From the NCBI RefSeq assembly GCF_900110465.1, contig NZ_FODV01000016.1, positions 1 to 64,000 on the forward strand: a DNA stretch of 64,000 nucleotides, read 5' to 3'. Position 1 is the first letter of the stretch. Every line of letters begins with the position of its first letter. This DNA is from Halogranum amylolyticum (GTDB lineage Archaea > Halobacteriota > Halobacteria > Halobacteriales > Haloferacaceae). Made by a program: the position numbers and the translations under genes. The notes under the pieces were generated by a model. That model did no database searches. It was given only the letters and a program-made list of their open reading frames with translations, and was not told the origin of the DNA. Positions 1 through 9,368 of this stretch are shown in pieces.

Positions 1-2
1 AG

Positions 3-89
3 GTGTTAGACGAGGAACTCGGCTGGAAGGAAAAGCATCGGACGAACGGTGAAGGACTGCCACCAGGATACGAGCACAGACTCGGCTAA
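3..89 (+). CDS. C-terminal end of a gene cut by the window edge
   Basis: An open frame runs from the window edge to TAA at 87-89 and encodes 28 residues ending in GYEHRLG. Only the tail is visible and I cannot assign a family. The strong hairpin that starts 4 bases after the stop fits a gene end here. Confidence 0.4.
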   Translation: MLDEELGWKEKHRTNGEGLPPGYEHRLG

Positions 90-92
90 GCC

Positions 93-116
93 GCCTCGCT
101 TCGCCTGAAGCGAGGC
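93..116. terminator. Perfect 10-bp hairpin after the first gene
   Basis: GCCTCGCTTC at 93-102 is exactly complementary to GAAGCGAGGC at 107-116 with a GCCT loop. It begins just after the stop codon at 89. No T-run follows, so it may be an RNA-stabilising 3' end or a REP-like repeat rather than a classic terminator. Confidence 0.45.
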
Positions 117-295
117 TGGCGAACAGCGACAGCTGTCTTCGGAGACCGGTCTGAGCGACGTCCACAGCGGAAACCAACCAGATATGTGACTCTTTCTCGA
201 CTCTCCGTGGCGTCAGAAGTGTACTTCGTCTCGTATCGGCGTCCTCACCGTGTCAGACCGGCTCTTGCTGCCACCGCCATCAAGAGAGTGGACAA

Positions 296-676
296 CTAGC
301 GAAAGTAGAGGTTCGTACTACTGAAAGGGATTCGTAGCAAGAACGGAATCACAAGGTCTGGTTGGGCCTCATTGAACACTATTGACGTTCCTGTGTTCCA
401 AACCACCCACGATCCGATGCTCACCATTCCAAGGATAGCAGCGACAAGGTACTGCTCTGCTTCTCCAAGATCAGAACGGCTGACAAGTATGTATTCTACA
501 AGTAGACCGACTGTGGTTGCAGCGATGAGCGCTGTCGGGAGTAGCCCAATAGAGAAACGAAGGGGCTTCAAAATAAACACAATTGGCTGAACAGCCGCGT
601 ACCTCACCGGCGGTATTAGAAGAAAAACCACACCGATCAGCAGGACCCCGAACAAGATCCACTTGTTACCCCTCAT
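296..676 (-). CDS. Small polytopic membrane protein, hypothetical
   Basis: 126 residues with about four hydrophobic stretches (near 7-30, 43-62, 75-95 and a weaker one near 107-117). The N-terminus is short and basic (MRGNK). Base composition and codon use are haloarchaeal. I recognise no family. The upstream 30 bases are AT-rich (tttagttc, ttgtcatta), as expected of an archaeal promoter. Confidence 0.5.
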   Translation of the reverse strand: MRGNKWILFGVLLIGVVFLLIPPVRYAAVQPIVFILKPLRFSIGLLPTALIAATTVGLLVEYILVSRSDLGEAEQYLVAAILGMVSIGSWVVWNTGTSIVFNEAQPDLVIPFLLRIPFSSTNLYFR

Positions 677-711
677 TAGATGGTAAATTAGTTGTCATTA
701 GTATTTAGTTC

Positions 712-800
712 TTGACCGACTTGCGCGCTGAGTTCAGCACGGCCACAGAGACCTCACCGAACGCTGTCAGGAGTGCCGTGACACACACACAGTGTAGACT
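712..800 (+). repeat. Dispersed repeat copy 1
   Basis: This copy contains TTGCGCGCTGAGTTCAGCAC and then ACGCTGTCAGGAGTGCCGTG. Related copies lie at 6780, 9731, 15217 (reverse), 36786, 37039 and 38196. In one frame the copies read as a similar peptide (TDLRAEFST, then NAVRSGV), so the family may derive from a mobile-element reading frame or subterminal sequence. Confidence 0.6.
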
Positions 801-842
801 ACCTCGCGGCCGTCACTTCGTAATCCGGAGGCCTGTGCCGGT

Positions 843-1148
843 CTAGTAGAGATAGCTTTTCAACAGCAACTGTTTGAGGAAGGCCTCCGCCTCCGGGTGT
901 TCGACGTCGCCGGCACTGATGCAGTCGATTGCTGTGTCGTGTGTGAATGGCTTGTCTGCCTCAACCGTCTGCTCGATCTGCTCGAACGCTGTTTGTTGCG
1001 ATGGGGTCAGCCGGGTTGAGGAGTTCCGCATCAGGTGTAGGTCGGATCTCGGCTCACGTGATTGTTGGGGGTCGACGTCAATTTCGTGCGGTGCCGACAG
1101 GCGGCGAGTGATAATGCTTGAGTCCCGGGACGTGGATGTAGTCACCAT
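843..1148 (-). CDS. Small soluble hypothetical protein
   Basis: 101 residues. The N-terminal half is low-complexity and charged; the C-terminal half (from LTPSQQTAFEQIEQ) is predicted helical and ends HPEAEAFLKQLLLKSYLY. No membrane segment or metal motif is visible. The C-terminal half looks conserved and protein-like, the first 45 residues less so, so the true start may lie further in. Function unknown. Confidence 0.45.
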   Translation of the reverse strand: MVTTSTSRDSSIITRRLSAPHEIDVDPQQSREPRSDLHLMRNSSTRLTPSQQTAFEQIEQTVEADKPFTHDTAIDCISAGDVEHPEAEAFLKQLLLKSYLY

Positions 1149-1237
1149 TGTCTGGATGCTTTCCCTACCGGACGTTTACATTTGAGTGAATTCGGGGCTT
1201 GTCAGCGGACACGGTTCCAAGGGAAACAAGACTGTGT

Positions 1238-1402
1238 CTAGGTTTCGTTCGCAGACCCCATCTCGTTGACTGCAATCGGGATGACGAGACCGACGACGAT
1301 GACTGCGGCCATTATCGCCCAGAAGGGGAAGGCGGTGAATGTAGACAGTCCATACAACAGGACAAGCGCGAGCGGTGCGGTAATGTAGATGATGTTGACC
1401 AT
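1238..1402 (-). CDS. 54-residue small membrane protein
   Basis: ATG at 1402 opens a 54-codon frame starting MVNIIYITAP and ending at TAG 1238-1240. Two hydrophobic helices (about 3-22 and 26-45) are split by TFTAFPFW. The all-hydrophobic pattern with a short polar tail (NEMGSANET) is unlikely by chance in GC-rich DNA. Function unknown. Confidence 0.5.
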   Translation of the reverse strand: MVNIIYITAPLALVLLYGLSTFTAFPFWAIMAAVIVVGLVIPIAVNEMGSANET

Positions 1403-1653
1403 GGTGTAGTGTTGTGAGTGGAGGATGAATTAGAACTCTTCACGGGTCTGGTACGCAAGGATTGAGTCGTATTCTGCTGTGTCAAGGCAATTTTTCGCGA
1501 TAAAAAGTATCGAATTCGATGTCGAACGACATGGTGTCGCCCTCGTGGCCGTTTCCCGCATAGCAGGTCCAACAGCCACCTGCAGTGGGAGAGCGCCCCA
1601 TAGCCATGGCTAGGGAACTGCCTGACTACTACAAAAAATCCGCGCCTGTTCGC

Positions 1654-1815
1654 TTACTCGGCTTCGACGGCCGTGTCCTTGTCGGCGTGGGCTGCGGGTT
1701 CAGCTGCGTCCTCGTCACGTGGGACGACATAGACGTACGCGACACTGTCCTTCTTGTCGAGATTCATTACACGAACGCGCACATCGTGGGTGTATCTCAA
1801 ACCCTTGTCTTGCAT
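1654..1815 (-). CDS. Small acidic protein, probably missing its N-terminus
   Basis: The 53 codons from ATG 1815 encode a basic and beta-rich first half (RYTHDVRVRVMNLD) and an acidic, Ala-rich tail. The frame stays open upstream to about 1881 with sensible residues (TIEEAGKDHT) but no start codon. Upstream of that the DNA resembles the dispersed repeat (TTCAGCACG). I infer that the native 5' end was replaced, leaving either a shortened gene or a relic. Confidence 0.4.
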   Translation of the reverse strand: MQDKGLRYTHDVRVRVMNLDKKDSVAYVYVVPRDEDAAEPAAHADKDTAVEAE

Positions 1816-2078
1816 GACCGTGTGATCCTTCCCGGCCTCTTCAATCGTTGTCAGAAGTCGCGTGCTGAATGTAGTCTATCTGGCTGGACAGAAGGATTAC
1901 AGTCTATTTAGGTGTTGGTGAGGCGCTCTGTGTCTTATCCGCAGGTAAGGGAGGTTTCACCTCCTGCACTCATTACGGTGCCAAACCAGAGGTGCGTTGC
2001 CGGTCTGATACTCTCGATTGATAACTGCGACGAATCCAATCACGGTTGGATTAGACCACACAGATGAGGGAGACCGAG

Positions 2079-2669
2079 CTACTTCCGGTTGAGTACCTGC
2101 TGTTGATAGGTTGTTGAGGTGTGGGTCGTGAGCCACTCCTCCACAGCATCCTCGGAACCAAGCCCGATGAAGAACCAACCAAGCATGACAGCGATGAAGG
2201 CAACCACACCTGGGAGCCCGACTTTCAAGCCGTCAATGATGAACTGTACAGAGAAGATAAACTCGGCCTCTGTCCACAGTTGCGCCGGTACCCCTCCTTG
2301 CGACATTGCAATTGCATAGGGGAGGGTGACGATGGTCAGAATCGGATACAGGATATTGAGTCCAGGGCCTCCAATTGCACGCGTGTACGTGAGTGCAAAG
2401 TACACACCCGTCGCGACTCCTGCGACGAGCGTTGCTGTCTGACGCACCGCGATAGCCGTTGAACCGGTGGCTGCTGCCAACGCTGCGTCGCCCAATGTGA
2501 AGAGATACATGCTTGTAAACACGACACCGCCCAGCAGGACGGCCACGAAGTGGGTAATCGGAGACTGCGAAGTGAACGGCGTCAAAAACGCCAGCACCTG
2601 TTCGTCAGACATCCGCGTCTCGCGCACGTCTGAGGATCTGATTCGTCTCCTCAAGTTCTCGTTTGACAA
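2079..2669 (-). CDS. Polytopic membrane protein, hypothetical
   Basis: 196 residues with about five membrane segments between residues 40 and 175 and a soluble C-terminal tail (GSEDAVEEWLTTHTSTTYQQQ). A second possible start is Met20 (2612), which leaves a shorter N-terminus (MSDEQVLAFL). No catalytic motif is visible. Strong haloarchaeal third-position GC supports coding. It stands alone; the 260 bases beyond its stop are empty. Confidence 0.6.
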   Translation of the reverse strand: MSNENLRRRIRSSDVRETRMSDEQVLAFLTPFTSQSPITHFVAVLLGGVVFTSMYLFTLGDAALAAATGSTAIAVRQTATLVAGVATGVYFALTYTRAIGGPGLNILYPILTIVTLPYAIAMSQGGVPAQLWTEAEFIFSVQFIIDGLKVGLPGVVAFIAVMLGWFFIGLGSEDAVEEWLTTHTSTTYQQQVLNRK

Positions 2670-2850
2670 GCATCGCCGTTTCCGACGGTAGATTTCGTCC
2701 GGCTATTGCGTCTACTGAATTTTGCATTTCATTAATACTATTCATAACATATATTACGAATCCTGTTATGAAGCATCGTCACCTCATTACCGACGTGATG
2801 CTGACCCACGTTGATAATTCCGTGGGTGGTATTCATCTCGGGGGGAATAC

Positions 2851-3060
2851 GAGTCGACAATAAGACGTAGTGCCGCTATTGCTCTCGGTGTTCTGGTTGA
2901 GATGCTGGCAATCCTCATGGCCAACTTCGTGTCACTCCCAGGGGCGCTCATGTGGGTGGGGCTCGTTCTATCCCTTTTGATTGGGCTGATGGGAGGACTT
3001 GTGACTGGACGGTTTACCAGTGAGGGATGGCACACACGCGCGAACGTCGTCAGAGAATGA
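2851..3060 (+). pseudogene. Small membrane protein frame without a usable start
   Basis: A frame open from 2818 to TGA 3058-3060 encodes two hydrophobic helices (ALGVLVEMLAILMANFV and LVLSLLIGLMGGLVTG) and a polar tail. The Gly-rich second helix resembles small haloarchaeal DUF5518-like proteins. No ATG, GTG or TTG precedes the first helix in frame. It is either a relic or starts at an internal ATG near 2899. Confidence 0.35.
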
Positions 3061-3159
3061 TGGGGATGCCGATTCAGAAACAGTCAACCACCACCCGAAA
3101 ATAAGGAGTGCAGAACAGTGCCGCCGCTCAGGAGTCAGCGGACACAGAACGGTTCAGCG

Positions 3160-3434
3160 TTAGTCCGGCGGGTCGAGGCTGTAGTATTTCTTCGCCACCG
3201 TCAGGAACTGATTGGCGTCCACACGCGGTGCGTACGTCGCGTTCTCACCCTCGATAGCGAGTTTCACCAGCAAGTCCACGAGCCGCCAGAAGTTGTACAG
3301 CACGCACGCGAACCGACGACGAGTCGAGCAACCCGTAGTCGACGTGTCACCGACTCGCGGTCCCCGCCTGCATCGATGATGATCATATCGATGGCCCCGA
3401 GAAAGACGCTCTTCAAGAGATCGAGCAGGAGACT
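3160..3434 (-). pseudogene. ISH-type transposase C-terminal remnant
   Basis: Read on the minus strand, 3160 to about 3345 encodes RRRFACVLYNFWRLVDLLVK and ends YYSLDPPD. This is the hydrophobic C-terminal signature of haloarchaeal ISH transposases. Further upstream a different frame continues (SVFLGAIDMIIIDAG), so at least one frameshift is present and the rest of the gene is gone. The exact IS family is my inference. Confidence 0.5.
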
Positions 3435-3641
3435 CATTGGGTATGTGATGTAAAATCGTTAACTGCTATGGGTGTGGCGGTTCGTGACACCGAGTGCACC
3501 CGAAGGTCGAAGAGGAGGGCCAACGGGTGAGAAACTCCTAGCGGCTCGTACCGTCACTCGCCGACGCCGACGCACGCCCAGCACCCAGTGTGCATCACAA
3601 CATGTATCACCCCCAACGCACGACTCACCAGCAACCCACTG

Positions 3642-3956
3642 ATGGCGTCGTCGCTCACTATTCGGCTCGAGGCGCTTGAAGCCCGCTCGCCACAGCACTA
3701 CAGCACCCTCCGACGGCACCTCCCACTCCTCCAGACAGCGCTCGCCGACGCCACACGCCCCTACCCAACGGGCCGCCAACTGTATGCCCACCTCGAGGAT
3801 CCGCCCATTCCGACACGGACCTTCGGCCGCCTGCTCGCCTTGCTGGTCGATCTCGAAATCATCGACATCTACGCCGAGCGCTCCAGCGCCAATCGCTACG
3901 ACATTCGTGCATACGACGCGGCTGACCTCGACGAGCTTGAGACGCTGCTCGTGTGA
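3642..3956 (+). CDS. Small helical, possibly winged-helix, protein
   Basis: 105 residues from ATG 3642 (MASSLTIRLEALE); a longer frame opens at 3588 but its first 18 residues look random. Several helices are followed by PPIPTRTFGRLLALLVDLEI, then AERSSANRYDIRAYDAADL. That order (recognition-like helix, then a beta-wing and acidic tail) resembles haloarchaeal Orc1/Cdc6-associated and wHTH small proteins. DNA binding is inferred, not proved. Codon use is typical of the host. Confidence 0.5.
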   Translation: MASSLTIRLEALEARSPQHYSTLRRHLPLLQTALADATRPYPTGRQLYAHLEDPPIPTRTFGRLLALLVDLEIIDIYAERSSANRYDIRAYDAADLDELETLLV

Positions 3957-4281
3957 GCACTGCAGAGCGCGCGCTACGAACGTGCCAGTGCCGAGACTGA
4001 ACAGGCGTCCAGGTAGCCCCCTACTGATGAACCTCGTTGATCAGCAACTCAGCCCCCGCACATACACTTAGAAACACTTCCGCTACGGAATCGTCCAACG
4101 ATTTCTGACGGTGAGCAAGTAACTTCCGCTTGTCGAAGCTGTCGTTGTCAAACTGCTGTTTCTCTTGGACGAAGCCGGTCTCCTTCTGTGGAGAGATTCG
4201 AGCCAGAGAGTATCACGCATTTTTCTCAACGTCCGAGAACTGTCATTTGGGGTTATCTCATTGCCAATCGTGGGAGTATCT

Positions 4282-4737
4282 ATGAGCACAGAAACTCCAC
4301 AATACCTCACCTTTGACATCTCCGCATCGGCAGAATCACCGACAAAGACCCGTGTATCGACCCGTGGGTTCGAATTCATCGTCGACGAACCGCCGACCCT
4401 CGGCGGGAGCGACGAGGGACCGAACCCCGTCGAGTTCCTCCTCGGCGCACTCGCCGGGTGCATGAACGTCACAGCCCACCAGGTCGCCCGCGAGATGAAC
4501 CTTGACGTCCGCGATCTCGAGATCACCATCGACGGTGACCTCAACCCCGCGAAGTTCATGGGCAAGAGCGACGAATCGCGCGCCGGATACGAAGAGATTC
4601 GCGTCGATATCGCGGCCGATGTGGACGCGACAGACGAGACCATCCAGACGTGGCTCTCGATGGTCGAAGAACGATGCCCGGTTAGCGACAACCTCACCAA
4701 CGGGACGCCCCTCGCTCTCGCTTTTAGCTCCCGCTGA
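4282..4737 (+). CDS. OsmC/Ohr-family peroxidase
   Basis: OsmC-fold proteins reduce organic hydroperoxides in the cytosol through two cysteines. From ATG 4282 the protein has 151 residues, the usual family length. The family signature GPNPVEFLLGALAGC puts the first Cys at 60, and ERCPVSDNL puts the resolving Cys at 132. The frame is open back to 4165 but the extra 39 residues are not family-like. The gene stands alone, 320 bases after the previous one. The identification is firm; the preferred substrate cannot be told. Confidence 0.85.
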   Translation: MSTETPQYLTFDISASAESPTKTRVSTRGFEFIVDEPPTLGGSDEGPNPVEFLLGALAGCMNVTAHQVAREMNLDVRDLEITIDGDLNPAKFMGKSDESRAGYEEIRVDIAADVDATDETIQTWLSMVEERCPVSDNLTNGTPLALAFSSR

Positions 4738-5668
4738 GCGATTCGGCAGTCCCACCTCCCTGTTGGGCGCTTTGGACGTGGACGTCACACCCGAGTGGGC
4801 AACACGATCGATTCCAACGAAGTCATCGCGTGCGAGTGGCTGTCCGTGACACCGAGACACCCTGGACGCTGGCGACGGCCATCGTTTCCATCGACTGACT
4901 GAACGAGACGTCTTCTCCCTCTACTCACAGACAGCGACCAGATCCAGGCTCATACTGCTTCGTGTGCGAGATACAGGCTCCACCGTTTTTAGCGTCCAGC
5001 ACCTTCTCTCAGATAGAGGGACAACGTGGCATCAGAACGAACAAACACAATCGAAGAGCGTCGACAATTTCCCACAGCCAAATTCACCATTTCCGCTTCT
5101 AACCGCTCGCACCACCACCTTGGAAGGTCAAGGAGAGGACCAACAGACGAACTTACTTTCGAGTTCGGCCGAAATCACCGTTCACGATACTACTTCGACC
5201 ACTTCGAGAGTGACCACCGATAGAGACCGACGCCGATGAATTCCAGGGCGACACCAGCAGTACCGTTCAACGCTCGCGCTTCCGAAAGGTGCTCTTGAGT
5301 TTGATATCTCGCCCGGAAAACTTGAGAACCGTGCCATCCGGTCTCTGACGTTCACGTTCATCTCGATCCGGCAGGACTCGGAGAATGGAAAGACGCTGAT
5401 GACTCGGGGACCTTATCCACCTAACCTACTAGCGGTAGTCCTCCGAACTCTGCATCGAATCTCGAAGTCAACCGAACTCTGTGACCGACTTGCGCCCTGT
5501 ATGCAGCACAAACGCAGAATCGTGTCATCTTTTGATGATTTCAACAAGGACTCGAGAGTCTTAATACGGGCTGGCGAAAATGTGACAAACAACCAGCTTC
5601 CCCCGAATACATGTACATATAATCTCAAATATATTGTAATGACGTTAGGGGATACAGCTTAAGGAGGA
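4738..5668. other. Intergenic region with no supportable gene
   Basis: About 930 bases. Short frames exist on both strands (for example a GTG-started frame at 5026-5223) but none has family features, membrane segments or a plausible start signal. The last 100 bases become AT-rich as they approach the promoter of the gene at 5698. Confidence 0.5.
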
Positions 5669-5676
5669 TTTATATT
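5669..5676 (+). promoter_or_regulatory. TATA box for a leaderless transcript
   Basis: TTTATATT lies 22-29 bases before the ATG at 5698, preceded by the purine-rich AAGGAGGA that can serve as a BRE. The spacing predicts transcription starting at or next to the ATG, the usual haloarchaeal leaderless arrangement. Confidence 0.6.
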
Positions 5677-5697
5677 GAAGAACGAGTTGTATAAGGT

Positions 5698-5940
5698 ATG
5701 CAAGCGCCACTGACCCAGCAGTCGACTGCCGGCGAGAACATCACGGTCCCTGCGGAACTCGACTCCCCCCAATCGAAACTCGTCTACCTGTATCTCACCG
5801 TCGAAGGCGAGACGACGATTGACGAGATCACCACCTCGCTGGGTATGAAAAAACTCTCGCTGTACCCCACGCTCAACAGACTCTCCCAGAACGGATTCAT
5901 CCACCAAACCGGCGAGACCTACGTGTCCAACTACAACTAA
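5698..5940 (+). CDS. TrmB/MarR-like winged HTH regulator, 80 residues
   Basis: Probable transcription factor consisting only of a DNA-binding domain. Residues 25-75 follow the wHTH pattern: LVYLYLTVEGETTIDEIT (helices 1-2), SLYPTLNRLSQNGFI (recognition helix), then a short wing ending SNYN. There is no sensor domain, so it may act as a small autoregulator or partner. It has a clear leaderless promoter and stands alone. Its target cannot be inferred from the neighbourhood. Confidence 0.7.
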   Translation: MQAPLTQQSTAGENITVPAELDSPQSKLVYLYLTVEGETTIDEITTSLGMKKLSLYPTLNRLSQNGFIHQTGETYVSNYN

Positions 5941-6016
5941 CCGTCTCACAGCGGCGTCCTCTCTCACGATATCTGATCTCCTTCTCAACCAGAAGCCTCC
6001 ACTAACTCGTCCAGAG

Positions 6017-6034
6017 GGCGCTGTTGAAACCCCC
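6017..6034 (+). repeat. Orphan IS5-type terminal repeat
   Basis: GGCGCTGTTGAAACCCCC differs at two positions from the copy at 60765 (GGCTCTGTTGAAACCCTC) and resembles the ends of the elements at 13622 and 62436. No matching right end is seen nearby, so it is probably a scar of an excised or decayed element. The rest of 5941-6317 holds no gene. Confidence 0.5.
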
Positions 6035-6317
6035 ACCAACTGAGAAGAGTGGCATGCTGACTACAGAGGGTGAGTTCATTGCGGAGTGGAGCAACGTCTA
6101 ATTCTCACGGATGGATACGTGACCAACATTTCTAACTGGCTGCGAGATATCCCAAAAGGCTACGGCTGGGAATCACTCACGGAGCGTAACAGACCCATCC
6201 AGTCGGTGGGATACAAAATTCGACCTGTCTATCGTTATCGGTCGTAACCGCTTGGGCGCTGCCGCTGTGGTCACTGAGCGGCTGTTCCTCTCAGGATGTT
6301 TGAACCTGTATGGAGTG

Positions 6318-6774
6318 TCAGTCTTGCGTGCGGTTAAGCCCGACTAGCAGGTTCCCCTGCCGTTCGAACACATACAGGTCGCTGCCTGCGTGACGTATTA
6401 GTGCCGGCCCCGCAGCATAGGTTCGGCGGATCGACAACAGGTTCGAGATAGCCTCGTCGTCAATGTCGATGCGGCCACTGTACACGCGTGGGTACCCTTC
6501 GTATGTGAGAATGTACGCATACGCGAGCATCTCGTTCTCCGGTGGCGGGCTATCGTGGTTAGAGACGAAAGTTACCGTGCGGCGTGGATGCAGGGCGACC
6601 AGTCCAGCATCATCCAGCGTACTGGGATCGCCGTCACTGTCGAAGGCTTTCTCACGCATAGTGAAATAGAGCGGGTAGTCCATGACGGACATCCCCGTTT
6701 CGAGAGAGTCCTCGCAGTACGCTGAGCTGGTCCGATTCTCGTCTCCGGCTGGCAGCTCCGTCGGTCTCAGTCAG
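6318..6774 (-). pseudogene. Alpha-amylase (GH13) internal fragment
   Basis: GH13 amylases hydrolyse alpha-1,4-glucans; haloarchaeal ones are exported. The minus-strand frame holds only the end of the catalytic barrel: GMSVMDYPLYFT, the region IV motif TFVSNHD, the ILTYEGYPRVY segment and NLLVGLNR. The open frame starts after a stop near 6775 with no start codon, and about two thirds of the N-terminal barrel, including the catalytic nucleophile and acid/base, is missing. The C-terminal domain is also absent. It cannot be active and is a deletion relic. Confidence 0.7.
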
Positions 6775-6779
6775 TAGCA

Positions 6780-6873
6780 GTGACCGATTTGCACGCTCTA
6801 TTCACCCCGTTCGCAGCAACCTCATCGGATGCTGTCAGAAGCGACGTGCAACAGACAGAGAGTAAGTTCAGCA
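6780..6873 (+). repeat. Dispersed repeat copy 2
   Basis: TGACCGATTTGCACGCTCTA is followed by ATGCTGTCAGAAGCGACGTG and ends AGTAAGTTCAGCATAATC. It is colinear with the other copies over about 95 bases. The remaining bases up to the gene at 7177 hold nothing else that I can support. Confidence 0.55.
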
Positions 6874-7176
6874 TAATCGGTGATTAGGCGAGCGAGCAAT
6901 GCAGAGCGTGAATGTATCACGCCCGTTATTGACCTACCTCGTGGCTGTCAAAAAGCCGTGGTAAATTCAGGGTGCGTACCTTGCGCGCTGGATGCGGGAA
7001 TGAAGTACAGCAGGTCGGGATTTTCGGCGTAGCTGATTTGTAGCGACGGCTCAAAGTAGGGCGTGGTTCGTAGTGCGAACTGCAAACCGAGCGTGCGCAC
7101 CTATTAGACAGTGCGGAGTTCTGTCGGCTTAACCGGTATTCACTTAGCGCCCCCGAAGGTAGTCAAGAATCACTCT

Positions 7177-7893
7177 ATGAGCCGAATGTCGCTACTTATC
7201 CCTGTAGTGTTCCCCCAACAGGACGCCTTGACGGATACGAACGTACAGGGGTTGACTGGGTTCGATATTGTATTGTTCGGCTACTGGAAGACGCCCGAGG
7301 GGGTAGATCCAGCGATTGTCCGCGAGGAACACGAGGCCGAAGCGCAAGCCGAACTCTACGAGTTGGCGACCCGGTTCAGTCGTGCCGGTGCGCCGACGAA
7401 GGTTCAGTTGCACTTCGGTCCGGGTGGTGAGCAGATGGCGGCCCTTCAGAGCCGAATTACCCAAGAATCCGACGCCGACGCGGTGGTCGTTCCGAGCCGA
7501 ATCACACAGTGGAGCAACATCCTCGTCCCACTGCGTGACGATCGGAACGCCGACCGAATCGCGGAATTTCTCGATGCATTCGACCCGGAGACAATTTTCG
7601 CACTGGAATTATTTCACGTCGTGGCAGACGAGAGTGACGTCGAGACTGCACGCGAGATGCTTGGTGGTGTAGAACGAATGCTGCTTGACCATGGATTTAC
7701 CGAGAGCGACCTTGAAGTCACCGTGGAAGTAGCTTCTGACCCAGAGGCAGCGATTATTGAGCGGGCGAGCCGCCACAACGTCGTCATAATCGGGGAGACG
7801 GAAGGACTACAACGTCCAAATCAATTTCTCGGACCAACCTATGAACGTATCGCGGAGCGCACTCATGTCCCGGTCGTAGTCGTGCGAGGCTGA
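7177..7893 (+). CDS. UspA-domain protein
   Basis: Cytosolic nucleotide-binding stress protein of the universal stress protein superfamily. About 239 residues from ATG 7177 (MSRMSLLIPV); the frame is open from 7111 but the extra residues lack family character. The N-terminal half is a degenerate UspA-like domain. The second half (from SNILVPLRDDRNADRIAEFL) is the better one, ending VVIIGETEG, then FLGPTYERIAERTHVPVVVV, the usual C-terminal Gly/Ser-rich loop and last strand. Such double-domain proteins often accompany amino-acid transporters, but no transporter is adjacent here. Confidence 0.75.
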   Translation: MSRMSLLIPVVFPQQDALTDTNVQGLTGFDIVLFGYWKTPEGVDPAIVREEHEAEAQAELYELATRFSRAGAPTKVQLHFGPGGEQMAALQSRITQESDADAVVVPSRITQWSNILVPLRDDRNADRIAEFLDAFDPETIFALELFHVVADESDVETAREMLGGVERMLLDHGFTESDLEVTVEVASDPEAAIIERASRHNVVIIGETEGLQRPNQFLGPTYERIAERTHVPVVVVRG

Positions 7894-7925
7894 CGTGGTT
7901 ATCACGCGTTGGCTCTGGTCAACTA

Positions 7926-7965
7926 CCCCGCCCTACTCGCGCTGACGCGCTCGTTGAGGACGGGG
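7926..7965 (-). ncRNA. TnpB right-end guide-RNA (reRNA/omega RNA) scaffold hairpin
   Basis: CCCCG at 7926-7930 pairs with CGGGG at 7961-7965, with further pairing inside (GCGC TGAC GCGC). It overlaps the last codons of tnpB and is followed by the terminal GTAGTTGACC on the minus strand. This overlap of tnpB 3' end and RNA scaffold is characteristic of IS200/IS605 elements. Guide function is inferred from the family. Confidence 0.5.
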
Positions 7966-9189
7966 CTTGTCCATGAACTCGGCCTCAAACCAATCCGGGT
8001 GGGCAGTGAACCCGCCGCTCGGCGTCACAGTTCCAGACTTCAGGGCAAGCTGACTGTTGCCCGTCCGCCGAGACGACTGTTGGCCCCGACGGACATACCG
8101 CATACCGATATTCTTTGCTGCGTTGTAGTCCGCGTTCGCTTCCGACTCGCACTTCTGACACTGGAAGTCATTGCGAGTTGGACGATTCTCGTCTGCCGTG
8201 AATCCACACTCGGCGCACCGCTTCGATGTGTACGCCGAACCGACTTGGTTCACCGAGACGCCGACCGCTTCGGCTTTGTACTCCACCTGCTCGTACAATG
8301 TCCGGAACGCCCATTTGTGACCCCACGACGCGCCCGTTCGGTCGCGGATGTGGGTTAAGTTCTCGAACGCGATCACGTCGCACTCGTACCGGAGTGCTTC
8401 CGCGATAATAGCGTTCGACGCTCGGTGGAGAACGTCACGGATGTATCGTAACTCACGGCCACTTGACTGTTCGAGCGTCCGATGGGCACTTCGCGTTCCG
8501 GTCTGTTGGAGTCCGGCGCGTACTTTCTCGAACTCGCGGAGGTTGTGGGTTAACTCCCGCCCGCTAAAGAAGTAGGCGGTGCTGGTGACGGCGAGGTTTT
8601 CGATGCCGAGGTCAACCCCGAGGACCGTTCCGTCCTCGGCGGTGTTCCGTTCGGTATCGTTCTTGTGTCGGCGGAAGCCGATGTGCAAGAAGTAGTTGCC
8701 GTCACGGGCGGTGAGGGTGCTTTCCGTGACGCTCCATGCGTCCGAATCGAGGTACTGCCGTTGGTAGCCATCGTCGGCGTCAGGAAGTGCAAGTTCACAC
8801 CGGACGCGACTCTGCGTTGTGGAGAGCGACACTGTCTCGTCATCGAACAGCGTCATGGTCCGGGTGTCGTACTTCACCGTGGGTGCGGTGAAGGTCGGCT
8901 TGCTCACCTTCTTGCCTTTGGACTGGCGTTCGATACAGCCGGTGATGGCTTGTGCGGATTGGTGGGTGGCGAGAATCGCGTGTTGACTACCGAGGTCGGT
9001 TTCTTCGCGCACAGTCTCGTAGGCGAGGGGCTGTACGCCGCTTTTGGCGTTGCACTTGCCCCACGCCATGTCCGTGGCGATTTGGCAACCACGCTTCCAC
9101 TCGGAGATGGTGTCTTCGAGGAGGGTGCGTTGCTCGTCGGAAACTTCGAGACGAGTGATTGCCGTCCGACGCACGTAGTCGTCTGCCAC
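7933..9189 (-). CDS. tnpB: TnpB RNA-guided endonuclease (IS200/IS605)
   Basis: TnpB cuts DNA specified by the element's own right-end RNA and keeps the element in the population. The 418 residues are full length and carry all parts: N-terminal OrfB domain; RuvC-I GVDLGIENLAV with Asp193; RuvC-II IAFENLTHI with Glu276; a zinc ribbon with Cys325/328 and Cys344/347; RuvC-III NADYNAAKNIG with Asp354. All catalytic residues are present, so it should be active. No TnpA lies next to it, so it is a TnpB-only (IS1341-type) element needing TnpA in trans. Confidence 0.9.
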   Translation of the reverse strand: MADDYVRRTAITRLEVSDEQRTLLEDTISEWKRGCQIATDMAWGKCNAKSGVQPLAYETVREETDLGSQHAILATHQSAQAITGCIERQSKGKKVSKPTFTAPTVKYDTRTMTLFDDETVSLSTTQSRVRCELALPDADDGYQRQYLDSDAWSVTESTLTARDGNYFLHIGFRRHKNDTERNTAEDGTVLGVDLGIENLAVTSTAYFFSGRELTHNLREFEKVRAGLQQTGTRSAHRTLEQSSGRELRYIRDVLHRASNAIIAEALRYECDVIAFENLTHIRDRTGASWGHKWAFRTLYEQVEYKAEAVGVSVNQVGSAYTSKRCAECGFTADENRPTRNDFQCQKCESEANADYNAAKNIGMRYVRRGQQSSRRTGNSQLALKSGTVTPSGGFTAHPDWFEAEFMDKPRPQRARQRE

Positions 9190-9368
9190 GTATTCAATGT
9201 AACCGTGTGGCTACTAATAGGTGGGTGGTTATAACCGATACGAACGCGCTCCTCCCCTCCCTACTCACTCACTTCGTTCGTTCCTTGAGGAAGGGGACTC
9301 CGCGCTACCGCATCAGTTGAAACCCTTTAAACCCAACAGTAAACACGAAGGTGACATCCTCCCCGCCC

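Noticed and set aside
5026..5223. GTG-started 65-codon frame in the gap after the OsmC gene
   Set aside because: Rich in His/Arg/Ser without pattern and lacking haloarchaeal acidity; no support beyond being open.
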